A DNA stretch of 64,000 nt. It comes from Anisus vortex (lineage: Eukaryota; Mollusca; Gastropoda; Planorbidae). The stretch's first letter is position 1. Every line of letters starts with the position of its first letter. The notes beneath the pieces are model-generated. The model worked only from the letters and a program-made list of their open reading frames with translations, was not told the origin of the DNA and did no database searches. The position numbers and the translations under genes are program-made. The stretch is taken from positions 33,567,727 through 33,631,726 of the forward strand of contig OX421502.1 of NCBI GenBank assembly GCA_949126835.1, read 5' to 3'. Of the stretch, positions 20,615 to 33,200 are shown piece after piece.

Positions 20615-23600
20615 CTGTCTGGCACTGTCCGGTGCCCTCCTGCTGTGTCGCATCGACCTCACCAAGGCGTTGTGGTTCTGCAGTGCGGCGTCCACCACCT
20701 GGTCCTGCTCCGAGAGCTGCCCGGACGCCGCCGACAGGCCTTGGTCGAGCTTGTGGACGCTGTTGGCGATGCTGTTGCTCCTGGAGGAGTTCGAGCTGCT
20801 GCTGCTGACGAACTGCAGGGGCCGGGGCGCCGGGGACGGCGGGCCCGGAAGCTGCACGCTGAGCGGGCCGGACACGAGCCCGCCGCCGTAAGAGTTCTTG
20901 TGCGGGATGTTAAACACCGGAGGGGAGACGCTGCGGTTAAAAGTACTCACAGAGGCCGGAATGAACGTCAGGCCCGAGAAACCATTGTCCTGCTTCGTGA
21001 ACACGGAATCGGATGTCATGGAGAGGTCCAGGTCCATGACGGCACTGTCGAACGTCACGCACTTCTTGCCGTTCCTGATCTGACTGCCGAAGCGCTGCTG
21101 CTGAAAGGGTGGAGGGTTCGAGTCCACGCCGCCGCAGCCGCCGTCCGTGACTGGGGCTTTCTCCATGACGTCGTCGCCCCCGCCTTCGGTCAGGTACACG
21201 GCCGTCGTCTTGGAGACGGGGTCGAAGGTCAGCTTCTGGTGCTGGTGGTGGTGCTTGTCCGCGTTGAACTTCTTCTTGTCCAGGTACTTGATGAAGCACA
21301 GTGTCACCAGCACCACGATGGCCACGAACAGGGTGACGCACACCATGATGATCACGATGGTGGTGTACGACTCCTGCACCCGGGCCCGGGGGCCCTGCTC
21401 GACCACGTCCACCCTCAGCAGCGCCTGCGTGGCCCGCTGGGGCTCCCCGCCGTCGTGAACGCTGATGACGATGTTGTACGTCTGGACGTCGGCCGGGGTC
21501 AATGTCGCCGCCAGGGTGACCAGCCCCGTGTCCTCGTTCATCCAGAACAGGCGGGGCGCCGAGGTGTTCGGGGCGCTCAGGGAGTACGAGAGGCGCCCAT
21601 TTACGCCGCTGTCCAGATCATGGGCGACGACCTGGATGACCTCGTGGCCCGGGGACACGCCGAGGTTCAAAACGACGCTCTGGTTGTCCGGCCCCGGGAA
21701 GACGATGACAGGGGCGTTGTCGTTTTCATCCAGCACGTCGACCCAGACATCCACGGACTTGTTGTTTCGAGGGAAACCCCCGTCCATCGCAATCACCTTG
21801 AAATTATAATGCGCCTCGCTCTCGAAGTCCACGGCCCTGGTCAGGGTCATGGTACCGCCCACGGACGATATCGCGAACGGGGGGTCGGGCTGGGAAGGGT
21901 AGGTGGTGAGGATGTACTCCACCGTACCACCCGCGCCAAGGTCAGGGTCGGTGGCATTCAGGAGGCCCACGAAAAAATCCACCGGGGCGCTCTCCGGGAC
22001 GCTGAACCGGTAGGAATCGGATCCGAACTGAGGGGCGTTATCGTTTATGTCCAACACGTCCACGTAGACAGACGCGGAGACGGTCAAAGGTTTCAAACTC
22101 ATGTCGCTGGCGAACACTTTAAAAGAGTAGCTGCCGACGTTCTCCCTGTCCAAGGGTCCAGATGTATACAGGTAGCCGGTCGTCTCGTTTATCTTAAAAG
22201 CTTTCACGCCCGCCTCCAGGTAGTAGCGTAGCTGGGCGTTCACGCCTTCGTCGGCGTCAGTGGCGTAGACCTTTCCCACGAGCTCCACGGGGCGCTGGTT
22301 CTCCTTAACGGACATCTGGTACTGGGGGCTGGTGAACACCGGTGGGTTGTCGTTCACGTCATCCACGAACACGGTCAGGTCAGCCGTGCTGGACAGGGGC
22401 GGGCTCCCTTTGTCCCAGCAGGTGATAGGCACCGCGTACTTGGCCTGCTGCTCGCGGTCGAGGACGGAGGTCAACACCACGACATACTCGGAAGGCGGCT
22501 TCGACGGGGCCAGCTTGAAGTTGTCCACGTCCAGGGCGCAGCTGGTCAGGCCGTTGTTGCCCGTGTCGCTGTCCCTCACCACGACCACCGCCACCAGCGT
22601 CCCGGCAGGGTCCGCCTCTGCCACGGCGGAACCGCCGGCGCCCCGCGTGCGGGCGTACACGACGTCGATGGTCGGCGGGTCGTTGACCGTGTCTTCGATC
22701 GTGATGGACACGTTGGCCAGGGACGAGAGGGGAGGGAACCCGTGATCGTAGGCCCTGACCTTGAAGTAAACCGTGCTGCCTCCTTGCTTATCCAGGGCGC
22801 GGGCTAAACTTATTTCTCCGGAATCGGGCGCGATCCGGAAGCTAGAGAACGACTTGGTCAGGAAGCTGTCCACGAGTTCGTAGCTGACCCTTCCGTTAAC
22901 TCCAGCGTCGAGGTCCGTGGCAGCCACTTTTAGAACCACCGTGTCTTTGGCGGTAGTCTCCGATATGGTCTTGGCGTAGCTGAGTTGCGCGAAGGCCGGG
23001 GAGTTGTCGTTCACGTCCGAGACAGTCACGTCAATGGGCAGGCGAACCACGTGGTCGCCGTCCGACGCCAGTAGAGTGACCAGGTACGACGCCGTAACCT
23101 CCCTGTCCAGCTTGCGGAGGAGGCGGAGGTTCGGCGAGAGCTCCACGGACCCGTCTGGCCTGGCCGTCCTGTTGACCACCAGATCGAACGTGCCGAGGGC
23201 ATCGGGCAGGAGCGTGTAGTTCTGGACCCGGAACCTGGGGTCGTAGTCGCCGTCCACGGCGACCGGGAGGCTGACCAGAGCGTTGGGCGCGGAGGCCTCT
23301 GAAAAGGCGACGCGGAAACTGGACTCGGCAAAGTCCGGGATCCTGTCGTTGATGTCCAGGACGTTGACCCCCGCGATGACGCTGATGAAGTCCATGGGGG
23401 TGACCACCGTGACGGACACGTTCAGCGTGCACGTGGCCAGGTCCTTGCACAGGCTCTCCCTGTCCAGCGTGACCTTGGTGAACAGGTCACCACTCGTGGA
23501 GTTGATGGTGAAGGATTCCGACTGAGAGACGAGGACGAACAGGTAGCCCGGCCCCAGGGGGAGGCCCATCTGGCTAAAGATGCTGCCCACTAGTACAGGA

Positions 23601-23698
23601 GGGGGCTGCTCCTCCTTCACGTCAAACTGCAGCAGTTCCTGGGTGGACACGGTCAGCAGCATAGCCAGTACAAGTGCAGACTGGACCGAAGACGTCAT
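20615..23698 (-). CDS. Delta-1-like protocadherin, main coding exon (1028 codons)
   Basis: Calcium-dependent cell-adhesion receptor of the plasma membrane. The start at 23698 is chosen because it opens a signal peptide (residues 1-20), has A at -3, and lies just after a splice acceptor. Seven cadherin repeats follow, separated by LDINDRIPDF (114), SDVNDNSPAF (227), EDTVNDPPTI (335), DDVNDNPPVF (446), LDINDNAPQF (549) and LDENDNAPVI (656). EC1 has the protocadherin C-x5-C loop (C84, C90). The membrane helix is about 781-803, followed by FIKYLDKKK. The tail holds KKCVTF (878-883), matching the PP1-binding RVxF-type motif of delta-1 protocadherins, and a serine-rich stretch (965-976). The exon ends in phase 0 at CAG|GTCAGT. 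Read-through would add only four residues (VSFL) before a stop, so an unspliced or intron-retaining form is possible. The exon is strongly GC-rich in an AT-rich setting. Confidence 0.95.
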
Positions 23699-23731
23699 GT
23701 TAATGTTTCTCAAGCGTTGACCCACAGATAT
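23699..23731 (-). other. 5' untranslated part of protocadherin exon, with splice acceptor
   Basis: The minus strand reads TTTTGTTCTCAG| then 33 nt to the ATG. The pyrimidine-rich acceptor implies at least one upstream non-coding exon, which I could not place. The open frame does continue upstream of the acceptor into repeat DNA (SINE copy at 23800-24040), which argues against using an upstream start. Confidence 0.7.
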
Positions 23732-23799
23732 CTGAGAACAAAATATAGATTTATATATTATATTATATAGGTTTTGATATATTTGTATACTGATATAAG

Positions 23800-24040
23800 G
23801 GTAAAGTACCCTTCGGACCAAATTGATCAGAGTTCACCAGTTACTGTGGCCACGGCATACTAGGGGATGTGTGGCCGGCATAATGTCCAGCCAACCTTTA
23901 TTTACCCCAACTTGTTATCCATCAGAATTGGGTAGACTCAGGGACACCCTCCAGTCCCGGAAATAAAGTCCTAGCCTTCACAAGGATTCGAACCCAGGAC
24001 CTTTTGAACGCCAGTCGAAGGCGCTGCCGCTCGGCCACCG
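23800..24040 (-). mobile_element. SINE-A copy 5, upstream of protocadherin
   Basis: Tail GTAAAGTACCCTTCGGACC, body with GGCATACTAGGGGATGTG, and head with box B (GGATTCGAACCC complement) and box A (GGTGGCCGAGCGGCAGCGCC on minus). Nearly full length, with one internal deletion before GTTCACCAG. It lies about 70 bp upstream of the coding exon's splice acceptor. Confidence 0.85.
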
Positions 24041-26375
24041 ACGTCTGGACGTCGATATGACATAAACAGTATTGTTAATTACTGGTTTGGATACACATTT
24101 AGATCTAAATTTGATGTTCACTGGTCTATTGGTATCAAGTTACAAAATAGACACAGGGTTTAGTTTCGCACACAAACAAAAACAGCATGGTTAGTTCTGT
24201 AACAATCTAGAATTAAACAATCCCCCGTCGATATAGTTTAAAATAGTATGTCGAGCAAATGTAAAATTTAGGATTTGTCCCCACAAAATGATTTCCAAAA
24301 AAAAAAAAGAACTACTATGTTTGAAGAAACAACAAGTTTTTACAGAAAAGACAATCATTATTTGTGTACAGAAAAGACAATGAAAAATATTTAAGTGTTC
24401 ACATATTAAAATATTACTAAATCGATGAATATAAGTGCGTGCAAACATAAAAACTTGACCTATACAGGATACAGATATGACATCTACATTGTCCCCAAGT
24501 ATAACGCAACTTCTTTGTTTGAACCAGATATCTTGGGGGAACAAGTACAATCCCATTAACAACCAACGCTGGGTCAGTGCGCATGCGTGTACAGAGGGGA
24601 AGAGATGGGCACATTTTAAAGCATTCTTCCGTTTTCTAGCAGGGGAAGATAAACAGCAGACGATAAGAAAAGAGGCTAAAGAGAAGCCAAGGCAAAGATC
24701 AATTGCACCCTCATTCCATCAGTTTATCATGATTTAAAGGGCCGCAAACAATTTTTCGTTGGGGGGGGGGGGCAATTATCAACAGCAAAACGATTCCTCG
24801 TGGATCGAAAGGGCGCTGCATCCGTTTGTCTAATGGCGCAAGAGGCCCACTGTTTGTTTCGCTTTCTTTTGAGGGAGGAGGGGTGGCGGGGGGCCTCGAG
24901 GCCACTGAGGAAATTTGGGACTCGGCAGCACGCGCTTCAATCGACAATCAAGATTTAATCAACTTTTTACCCACCGCACCTCCACCCCTTCCTTCTTTCC
25001 CTGCCTTTGCTGTTCCCAGACCACTCATGACCTTGAACAACCTTCATTTCCAAAGAGATAAAAAAAAACAGGCATACTCCGCGGCCATGTTGTCATCTTT
25101 TCAGCGGAAAGAGTAGTTAAAAGAAAATGCTCTTAACCCCCTACACCATCGCCCGCCCCCCTCCCCTCACATTCCCCCACAAGCTTTCTGGCTCACCCCC
25201 GCACTCGTTTCAGCCCTCGTGTATTCCTCGTGTGTGTGTGAGTGTGTGTAACTAAGAGATTGATCCTCGTGAGTTTCTGGAGCCGCCACTTTATCTGATC
25301 AGTCCGGTTTCATTTTGGAGGACTCGGAGGAGGAGGGGAGGGGAACCAAAACAACGAGAATGGGAGGAAAGAGAATAAATAGGGGTTGGGGGGGGGGGAG
25401 GACAGACAAACAGAAAGGGAGGGAGGGAGGGAACCGAGACGGTGCGGCGGCTACTTCAGGACGGACACGATAAAACAATCGTTATAACAAAATGCAGTTG
25501 GGGGAGAGGGGGGGGATACAGAAAAAAAAAAGACGTAGAAGGAAAGAATGGAAAAAAAAAAACGTGAGACCCAATGATCTGATTAGACAGTGATCTGACA
25601 ACATGACCGACATGACCGACTGGACATGAACGGAACTCTCCAGAACATTTCATACACTCGTCTGTTCTTCCCTTTTCCCAACACACAAGTTTTATTTGTG
25701 TATGTTTGTATTGCGCCGAATCGATGGTTCTTGTCTCTCCCCCCCCCCCCCCTCCCCCTTACTTCTTTGGGTATTTTCATAGCATTATATAGCCTACTGG
25801 CTGGCTATGCGGCCCTGGGCTCACGATGTTTTTGTAGAGACTCTCAACATTCATGGAACAAACATTGCTTAGTTTATTTTTATTTATTACAAGCTAAATT
25901 GCCCGTTGTTGCCCGGGGACACAAATAAATAGGCCTATAGCTACATTTAAGAATTTTCTAACCAGCAATGAATAGAAAAGTTTATTAATTTTAAATAAAA
26001 AACATAAATTATTATTTATTTACTGAAAACATTTATTAAAGAAATTTAAAATACCGTAAATGTTGTCTGCTACTAAAATTCCTCCATAATACGGCATTTG
26101 TTGCCTTCCCCAAACAAAACAAAACAAACACAAAATTCGTTTCAAATTTCAGAACATTATTATTCGTCGTTGTTGCTTCCCTTGATGAACAATTGTTTGA
26201 ATAGTCGCCCTTTGTCCATTTTATCCCCTTGATCCTCTAATTTGTGAACAAAGTCTTGGGTTAATGTTAACTGTTTTACTTGTGATCAATTTATACATAC
26301 TACATCGATCATTTAGGAACTCGTACTCAGTTCCTTAACCGCCACATCCAAAACTGATGATGTTGCTCTAACAAT
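24041..26375. other. Non-coding region upstream of protocadherin
   Basis: It holds G/C homopolymers (24761-24772, 25389-25398, 25741-25752) and GC-richer patches (24840-25470) that could include promoter or untranslated exons, but no start site or exon can be supported. Near 25893-25917 is the short repeat motif GCCCGTTGTTGCCCGGGG, similar to one at 57310-57328. Confidence 0.4.
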
Positions 26376-26510
26376 AGTAAAGTACCTGTCGGGGTACATA
26401 GCAGCGTTCACCAGCTTCTGTGGCCACGGCGTACTAGGGCATGTGTGGACAGCACAATGCCCAGCCGCCCATAAGGTCAGGTACCCACCAGAGCTGTGTA
26501 GACTCAGGGA
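26376..26510 (-). mobile_element. SINE-A copy 6, truncated
   Basis: Tail and body only (GTAAAGTACCTGTCGGG, GTGGCCACGGCGTACTAG, GTGTAGACTCAGGGA). The tRNA-like head is missing. Confidence 0.72.
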
Positions 26511-26710
26511 GTCGGCAACCATGCTCTATCTATAACAATATCAACGACAAAAAAAAAACAACAACAATGGACCATATTATATTTTAGGACCTAAAACCAA
26601 CCTCTGGCTTCTGTACGGTTATATTATGTGTTGCAGTGTAATGAGAAATGTAAATGTGTTGCAGCGAAAGGTTATGTCACATCATATTTCCCCTTCTCAA
26701 GACTGAACTA

Positions 26711-26714
<4 letters not shown>

Positions 26715-26761
<47 letters not shown>

Positions 26762-26795
26762 TTGAGAGAGAGAGATTGAGAGAGAGATAGAGACG
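26715..26795. repeat. (GA)n microsatellite
   Basis: Nearly pure GA for about 40 bp, then GAGA with ATT interruptions. Confidence 0.95.
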
Positions 26796-27950
26796 CTTAG
26801 TATCAAATTTTTTATGTTGGACAAATAATGTGGTAGCGACCTCTGGAATGGGAAGATTGAAAACTGTCTAAGTCTAAGGACAGGTTGTGAGTGGGGGTCG
26901 TGGGGGGAGGGGGGTGTTGGAGAATGGTATCGGGGTAGAGGGGAGCTTTATTTACAGATCGTAATCGTGTTGGCGGGACGCTGACAAAACAGACGATGAT
27001 GAAACGATTTGCAAACTTGAAGGAGATTGAGAGAGAGAAAGAGAAACAAGGGGAGGCGAGAGGGAGTGGGGGAAAGATGGAGGAAGAGATGATGAAAATA
27101 AGGGAAAGATGGAGAGAAGGAAGAAATAGAGTGGTAGGGAGGGAGAACTTAAGAAAAGGGCGTCCAGGAGAAGACATTAAAAAAAAAACAATTTCGCCCC
27201 CCTTGAGCAATTCCTTGAGATTTATGGAATGCACAAAGTCGCCATCAATTATTTCCCCTTATTTCCTTCTTAACAACATCGCCATCTTTAAACAAATAAT
27301 TGCGTAGGGCAAATAAAAAAAAAATGAAAAAGTCTCACAGGAAAAGGCGCGAAGAAACTACAGGAAGAAGAACCGCGAGCTCCTCATTAAAGGCAACTCC
27401 CCAAGGACAACCAATAGAACGCTAGAACGATGTCGTCTGCCAATTTCATTTCGGAGCGTTTTATGTCTCAGGGCCTCGCAGCAGACGTTTAAACGGCTAA
27501 CAAGATTGGGAAGGGGGTGGGAGGTGAAGCGCGATAAACCCACAAGCAATTAAATATAGTGTTAAATTAACTTACTTGAATTTAATTAGCAGCTACATCT
27601 AAATATAAACACACAAAACGGATGTCATTATTCAAATAAAATTATTATTTCGTTTATCAATTTATAAATGAGAAATTTTGAGACAATAATCTTTTTTTTG
27701 ACCTACTAATCTCAATAAACGCTAATAGTAATCCACGTACATATGATTGTTTTAAAATACAATAACCCTATCAGGCATTGCTGGTCTAGTCCAGCAGTGT
27801 TTCCGTGATCATTAAATGCAATGGGAATGTGTGGCCTGATCAATGTACCAGTGCTTTAAACCAGAAAAATCCAGGTACATGTAGGCTGGTCCATTTTGTC
27901 TCCAATCTTCGTAAGGCCAGAAAAAGAAAGTATATCGAAAGATCTTTAAC
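26796..27950. other. Non-coding region, no supported gene
   Basis: Purine-rich low complexity at 27000-27150; otherwise unremarkable AT-rich DNA. Confidence 0.45.
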
Positions 27951-28350
27951 ACATCCATCCCACAATCCATTCACACATGCCTCCGTCTATCCATCCCACA
28001 ATCCATTCACACATGCCTCCGTCTATCCATCCCACAATCCATTCACACATGCCTCCGTCTATCCATCCCACAATCCATTCACACATGCCTCCGTCTATCC
28101 ATCCCACAATCCATTCACACATGCCTCCGTCTATCCATCCCACAATCCATTCACACATGCCTCCGTCTATCCATCCCACAATCCATTCACACATGCCTCC
28201 GTCTATCCATCCCTCAATCCATTCACACATGCCTCCATCTATCCATCCCTCAATCCATTCACACATGCCTCCATCTATCCATCCCTCATTCCATTCACAC
28301 ATGCCTCCGTCTATCTATCCCTCAATCCATTCACACATGCCTCCGTCAAT
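27951..28350. repeat. 36-bp tandem repeat, about 11 units
   Basis: The unit translates as PSIHPTIHSHMP in one frame. Because 36 is a multiple of three and the unit lacks stops in several frames, it produces three long overlapping open frames. The first six units are nearly identical and later ones diverge (CCCACAATCC to CCCTCAATCC), continuing into degenerate CATC-rich sequence up to about 28570. Confidence 0.97.
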
Positions 28351-28599
28351 CCATCCCTCGATCAACCATTTCATCCATCCATGCATCCACTCAGCCACCT
28401 ATTCATCTGTCGTTCCACTGATTCATCCGTTCAACCATCCATCAATTCGTCCTTCCACCCCAGCCGGTTATCGGTTAATCGATCATCTGTCCATCTGTTC
28501 TTCCATTCACTCACCCATAAGTACATCCATCCATTCTTCCTACTACCCGTCCACCGTTCTATCTATCGGTAGATATATCTATGAGATTATATCCATAAA

Positions 28600-29937
28600 C
28601 TTTTAAAAATCCTCATTTAAAAAAAAAAACCGGCTTTCAAATCTTCACTGAAGGGCTGGACTAAATACCTTAAGTGAAACTCTGTCATCTGTTTGTAGTT
28701 CTTGTTTTAAATTGCATATGTAGTTAAATTGTGGTGTATTTCCTCGGTCTCAACGGGTTCTCCACAATAATATGAAGAAGAACTACAAAAAATAACACAC
28801 CACTAACCATAAAACTCTTGATGCTGAGAAAGAAAAGAAAAATCTAAACCAAAAATAATCATTCTTTTTACTCTCAAATCCAATTCACTTTTCCATCACG
28901 TCAACTCATGCGTAACCGGTACTTTAAACGTCCATCAAAAAAAAAAAAACGAAGAAAAAAAACTTCTTTCCTTCTGCGTTAATCATCGTGATGCCCAGGC
29001 TACAACAACAGCTAAGCCAAGGTTGAAGCCCGCCCCCCCCCCCTCACCCCAAAGGTAACAATTGAATCGCGAGGACTGCTGGGACGACGACGACTTTTGA
29101 AGGCCCTCAAAAATATTTAGCCAGCGCCCGGGGCAGCCATTGAAGCGGTGAGTCACCACCCGCGGGTAATCTGACCTGTCATCGAAACTGGAACAAAAAG
29201 ATAATTGGACAAGCGCAGGTCCTAGAAACGTTCCGGTGACATGTGCCCCAAACTGGTCCACACACACACACAAAACAGTGTAAAAGGCAGTGGTCATTTG
29301 TGCGCCCATGAATGCGTTCGCAAGTTTGGATTCTCGTCTATGTCTCCCTCTTTTTCTAAAACACACTTGACTTGTTGAATTGTAGGCGCGCCTTCAAAAA
29401 AAACTACAACTGCCGACTTTTATTTTGTAAAAATGAAAAAAAAAGAAAAGGGGGGGGGGTCACGAATGAATTTAGTATTTAGCCACGTGTGGATAATACT
29501 TTAGTTCCCCCCGACTCACCCTTAGTCACGTGACAGGCGGTAATTATGGTAGCTGTAGCCTACATGTTTTGTTACCCATCTGTTTGAACAACCAGACTTT
29601 ACGTCTGTACAGAAGGTCAAGGCGAGACTAAAGTAAATCAACAGTGGCATTGCGATGTTGGTTAGCCTGCCAACTACAAACCAACCAATTGAATCTTTTT
29701 TTTTTTATGTAAAATTCTATTGGAATTTTTTAAGATAAAAAAATTATATTTTTTTCACACTAACGAAATGATCACGAATAATTAACAAAATATTTCTTAC
29801 ATGTAAAATAAACAACAACCTTCATTCTATGATCAGTCGGCAAACGTTTGGGTGAAATCAGTTATTAGTTGGTTTTGGATCAACTTCTTGTTAAATGTGG
29901 AGAGAGTGAGAAGATGGGAAATATATGGAGACGAGTG
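28600..29937. other. Non-coding region, no supported gene
   Basis: GC-richer patch at 28980-29390 and several homopolymers. No coding or repeat family recognised. Confidence 0.4.
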
Positions 29938-30265
29938 AACAGAGAGAGAGAGAGAAGCGAGAGATAGAGAAGAGAAAGAAGAGAGAGAAGAAGAGAGAGA
30001 GAGAAGAGAGAGAAGAAGAGAGAGATAATAGAGAGAGAGAGAAAGATATAGAGAAGAGAAAGAAGAGAGAGAGAAGAGAGAGAAGAAGAGAGAGATAATA
30101 GCGAGAGAGATGAGAGAGAGAAGAGAGAGATAGAGAAGAGAAAGAAGGGAGAGAGAAGTGAGAGAAGAAGAGAGAGATATTAAAGAGAGAGAAGAGAGAG
30201 AGAAGAGAGAGAGATAGAGAAGAGAAAGAAGAGAGAGAGAGAGAAAGAAAGACGAAGAGTGGGGG
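29938..30265. repeat. Polypurine GA-rich tract, about 330 bp
   Basis: Nearly uninterrupted G/A on the plus strand with quasi-repeats of AAGAGAGAGAG and GAGATAATAG/GAGATATTAA blocks of about 60-70 bp. It may adopt triplex DNA structure. It gives a spurious serine/leucine frame on minus. Confidence 0.93.
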
Positions 30266-30289
30266 TGAAAGAGGTGAGAGAAAGACAGA

Positions 30290-33200
30290 GATGATGATCT
30301 GCCTCACCCCTGCCTCTCCAAACATCACTCATCATACGGACACCCACATTAGCGTTCATCAGTCAGCACTTTGCAAGATAGTATTGACACACGGCTAGAT
30401 GCTGACCACTGCTATGACCTATGCACTGATGACAGATATGCATGCTCAACGGTCGGCTTCTCCACCAAGTAAATGAGCTATTTGCCCGTGTGTTCTGTGC
30501 ACGGCGATGAGTAAAACACGCGTGGGAATAGAACACCCTTTGAGGGTTACACTAAATACACGCTCATTAAGAAATTCTGCAAGCCTTGGGTCTACGGCTC
30601 ACATTCAGCAAGCCTGGGGTCTACGGCTTACAGGCGTCTTGGATGTTTGTTGTTTGAATTTCTTCTCAAGTAAATTGTAGTTCAATTATAATGAGGCTCT
30701 AATTCTACAAATCTTTTCAGAATTCTCAGAACATTTCACAAATTTTAGAACAAAAACTCGCTGACCATTCACATGACTGTCGGAATGTGTAAAAAGCCTT
30801 AATGCTGACAAGTACTCAATATAGACATAGTATAAATCAGGGGTGAAAAAAAAAAAACGGCACGCCACTATGTTGCATCCGCCACGCCAGCGCCCTCACA
30901 GCTCACTTTCTCAAGTATACAAATTAACAAAAGTAAAACAGATATCTCCTGGCAGTTTTTCCAATCTTCTAGCAATATTAAGAATTCGCGTAAGCAGCAT
31001 GAGGCCCAAAATTTAAAAACAAACTGGTTAATAAGTTAATCAGACTATCATTAATATAATGAAGACTATCGTTCTTGGTATTCATGATACCTGCACAATG
31101 TGACTGATTAATTTAAGGTTTAAAACTAACAAGGTGAGTTTTTTATATATAATTAAACGGATGACGAATGTTCCGCAAAATGTAAGTATCTGGGCTATTA
31201 GCCATGTCCAGTGGGACGACCCGGTCCACCAAAGGAAAGTAATTGCCCACCCCCTGGTATAGATAGTACAAACTGCAATTTTATTGTCGATGTTTTTCAG
31301 TACTCTTAAAACACACGAATAAAGTTCTTGAATAATTTAAAACAACAAACAAACAACACAATAGGGGTTAAAATCTACGACAACATAGCTATTAAATATT
31401 TTTCAATAAAACATTTCGCACCTTGCTTTGTCCAATATAGCGATATTCACCAACTTTCCCGAATTTGAAATACCGTACTAAATTATTTTTCCCCCAAACG
31501 TTCCCAACCCGTTTGAACTGTATATAAGTACGACTTGAAAGGCCATTGATTCTGAACAGGGCTTTCATAGATAAAACAATAAGAAATACAAATTAACCCT
31601 TTTTTTCCCGGTCACTGGGTATTGCAAGTCTCATGGTAATGTCTCTTCAGACAGAATATAAGATCAAATGATGTTATGGGAAGAACAAAGTACTTGTTAC
31701 ATTTATGTAAAGCAACGATGGTTATTTTTTTAAAATAAAAAACAACTAGTAGATGGTATAATTATAAAAGGACGCCCTAAAAATTAAAATACAGGACTGA
31801 TGGAATCCTAACACTAAATATTATAACACCATTTAATGGTCTCCGTGAAAATACGTTGGTTTGTGGAAAGAAAAGGTTGAGACAAAGTTGACCCAAATGT
31901 TTACAAAAGTAGCGTTATTTGTGTGTGTGTGTAATCAATAATGCACTTTTTTTCACGGCTAATTATTATCGACAGACAACTCCATATCTCAGAACAGTGG
32001 AGTACTACAGACTTCCCATGTACAGTAGAACAGATTGTGGAGCGGTGCGATCACTCGATAGTGCATGGGCGGGGATTAACAGCCCCTTCCACTTCCACTG
32101 GAAAAACAAAGGTAGCGTATGAGACAAGAATTCAAAGAAATATAATAATAATGACATTGTTTCAAAATTTCAAGAGTTTTCTTAAAAGTTTTACACACTT
32201 CGTAACTTTTACAGGGTTCTTAGTCTAAAAAGAATTTTTAAATTATAGACTTTTCACAAACTTTGTCCAAATTGCACACACAATTTAGTTGTTTTTTGGT
32301 ACCCATAGAAAAATCATTTAAAAAAAAAAAAAAAAAAAAAAACATGGTGTACATATGGAATCCTTTCTTTAACCATACTGATATTCACTTTTGTAAATTT
32401 TGAAATTAATATTTGTCAGGCTGCTTTGTCCATATGAGCAAAATTAAAAATCTTTCACAAACATTATTTTGTCCGTTTTTCCCAAATTTACCCAAACTTA
32501 AAAAAAAAAAATGCAATTTTCCCCCCAAACGCTCACAAACATTCCCAACCCGTAAGAACCCATTCATTAAAAAAGAAAGAAAATCAGCTCTTGTCATGAA
32601 AGAGTTAAGGCTCAAATACTAATTTACTATTGAAATAAATGTTATTATTACTGTTACTGGCTGGTCATGGTCCCTTATACACCTCAGAGATTCGTGGCAT
32701 CTGACATATACGAAAGCTGCAGTTGACCCTATCAGTGAAGGCGTGATGGTGGCGAGATAAGACACACCGGTGGTTGTGCTGTATGATTGGCATGGAACGC
32801 GGGAAATGAATAAAACATGGCAGCATCATGAATCTGAGGGGGGAGGGGTGGGGAACGGGGGGGGGAGGATGGCGCCTCACTGAGCGTAGCGTTGACTAAG
32901 AATGTCATATCCGGATTATCAAAGTCAAATCGAGGCCAGTGTGGGTGCTGTGGTTTGGAGTGGGAGGGGGGAGATTGGAGGGCCGTGGGGAGTCAGAATG
33001 TACTAATCAGACAAGCAGATACTCAACAAAAGGACTGAAGGAATGGGGAAAACACATACTCCAGGGAGGCGCCATGGGGTGGGGCGGATTAGAGATAAAT
33101 CCCAACAGTTTTATTAAAATCTTAGACACGTGACGAAAGAGGCGGTGAACAAAATAGAATGAGATATGGGTAATAGTCTGTTATCATGTCAAATAAAGTT

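Noticed and set aside
20537..22231. Long open frame of 564 codons on the plus strand
   Set aside because: It is antisense to the protocadherin exon. High GC3 on the coding strand removes stop codons in the reverse frames; the product is arginine-, histidine- and glycine-rich with no domain. Other frames inside 20600-23800 are explained the same way.
23699..23821. N-terminal extension of the protocadherin frame by 41 codons
   Set aside because: The extension crosses a strong splice acceptor into AT-rich intron and would bury the signal peptide.
23970..24040. tRNA-like sequences with box A and box B (also 2800-2866, 20170-20250, 53290-53350)
   Set aside because: Each is fused to the same SINE body and lacks a full cloverleaf, so they are SINE heads and not tRNA genes.
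27805..28606. Open frames of 255 and 209 codons on plus and 118 on minus
   Set aside because: All come from the 36-bp tandem repeat and its degenerate continuation; no start context, no domain.
29891..30328. 145-codon leucine/serine/phenylalanine frame on minus
   Set aside because: Direct translation of the polypurine tract; same for 35881-36141, 40264-40691 and 56022-56360.
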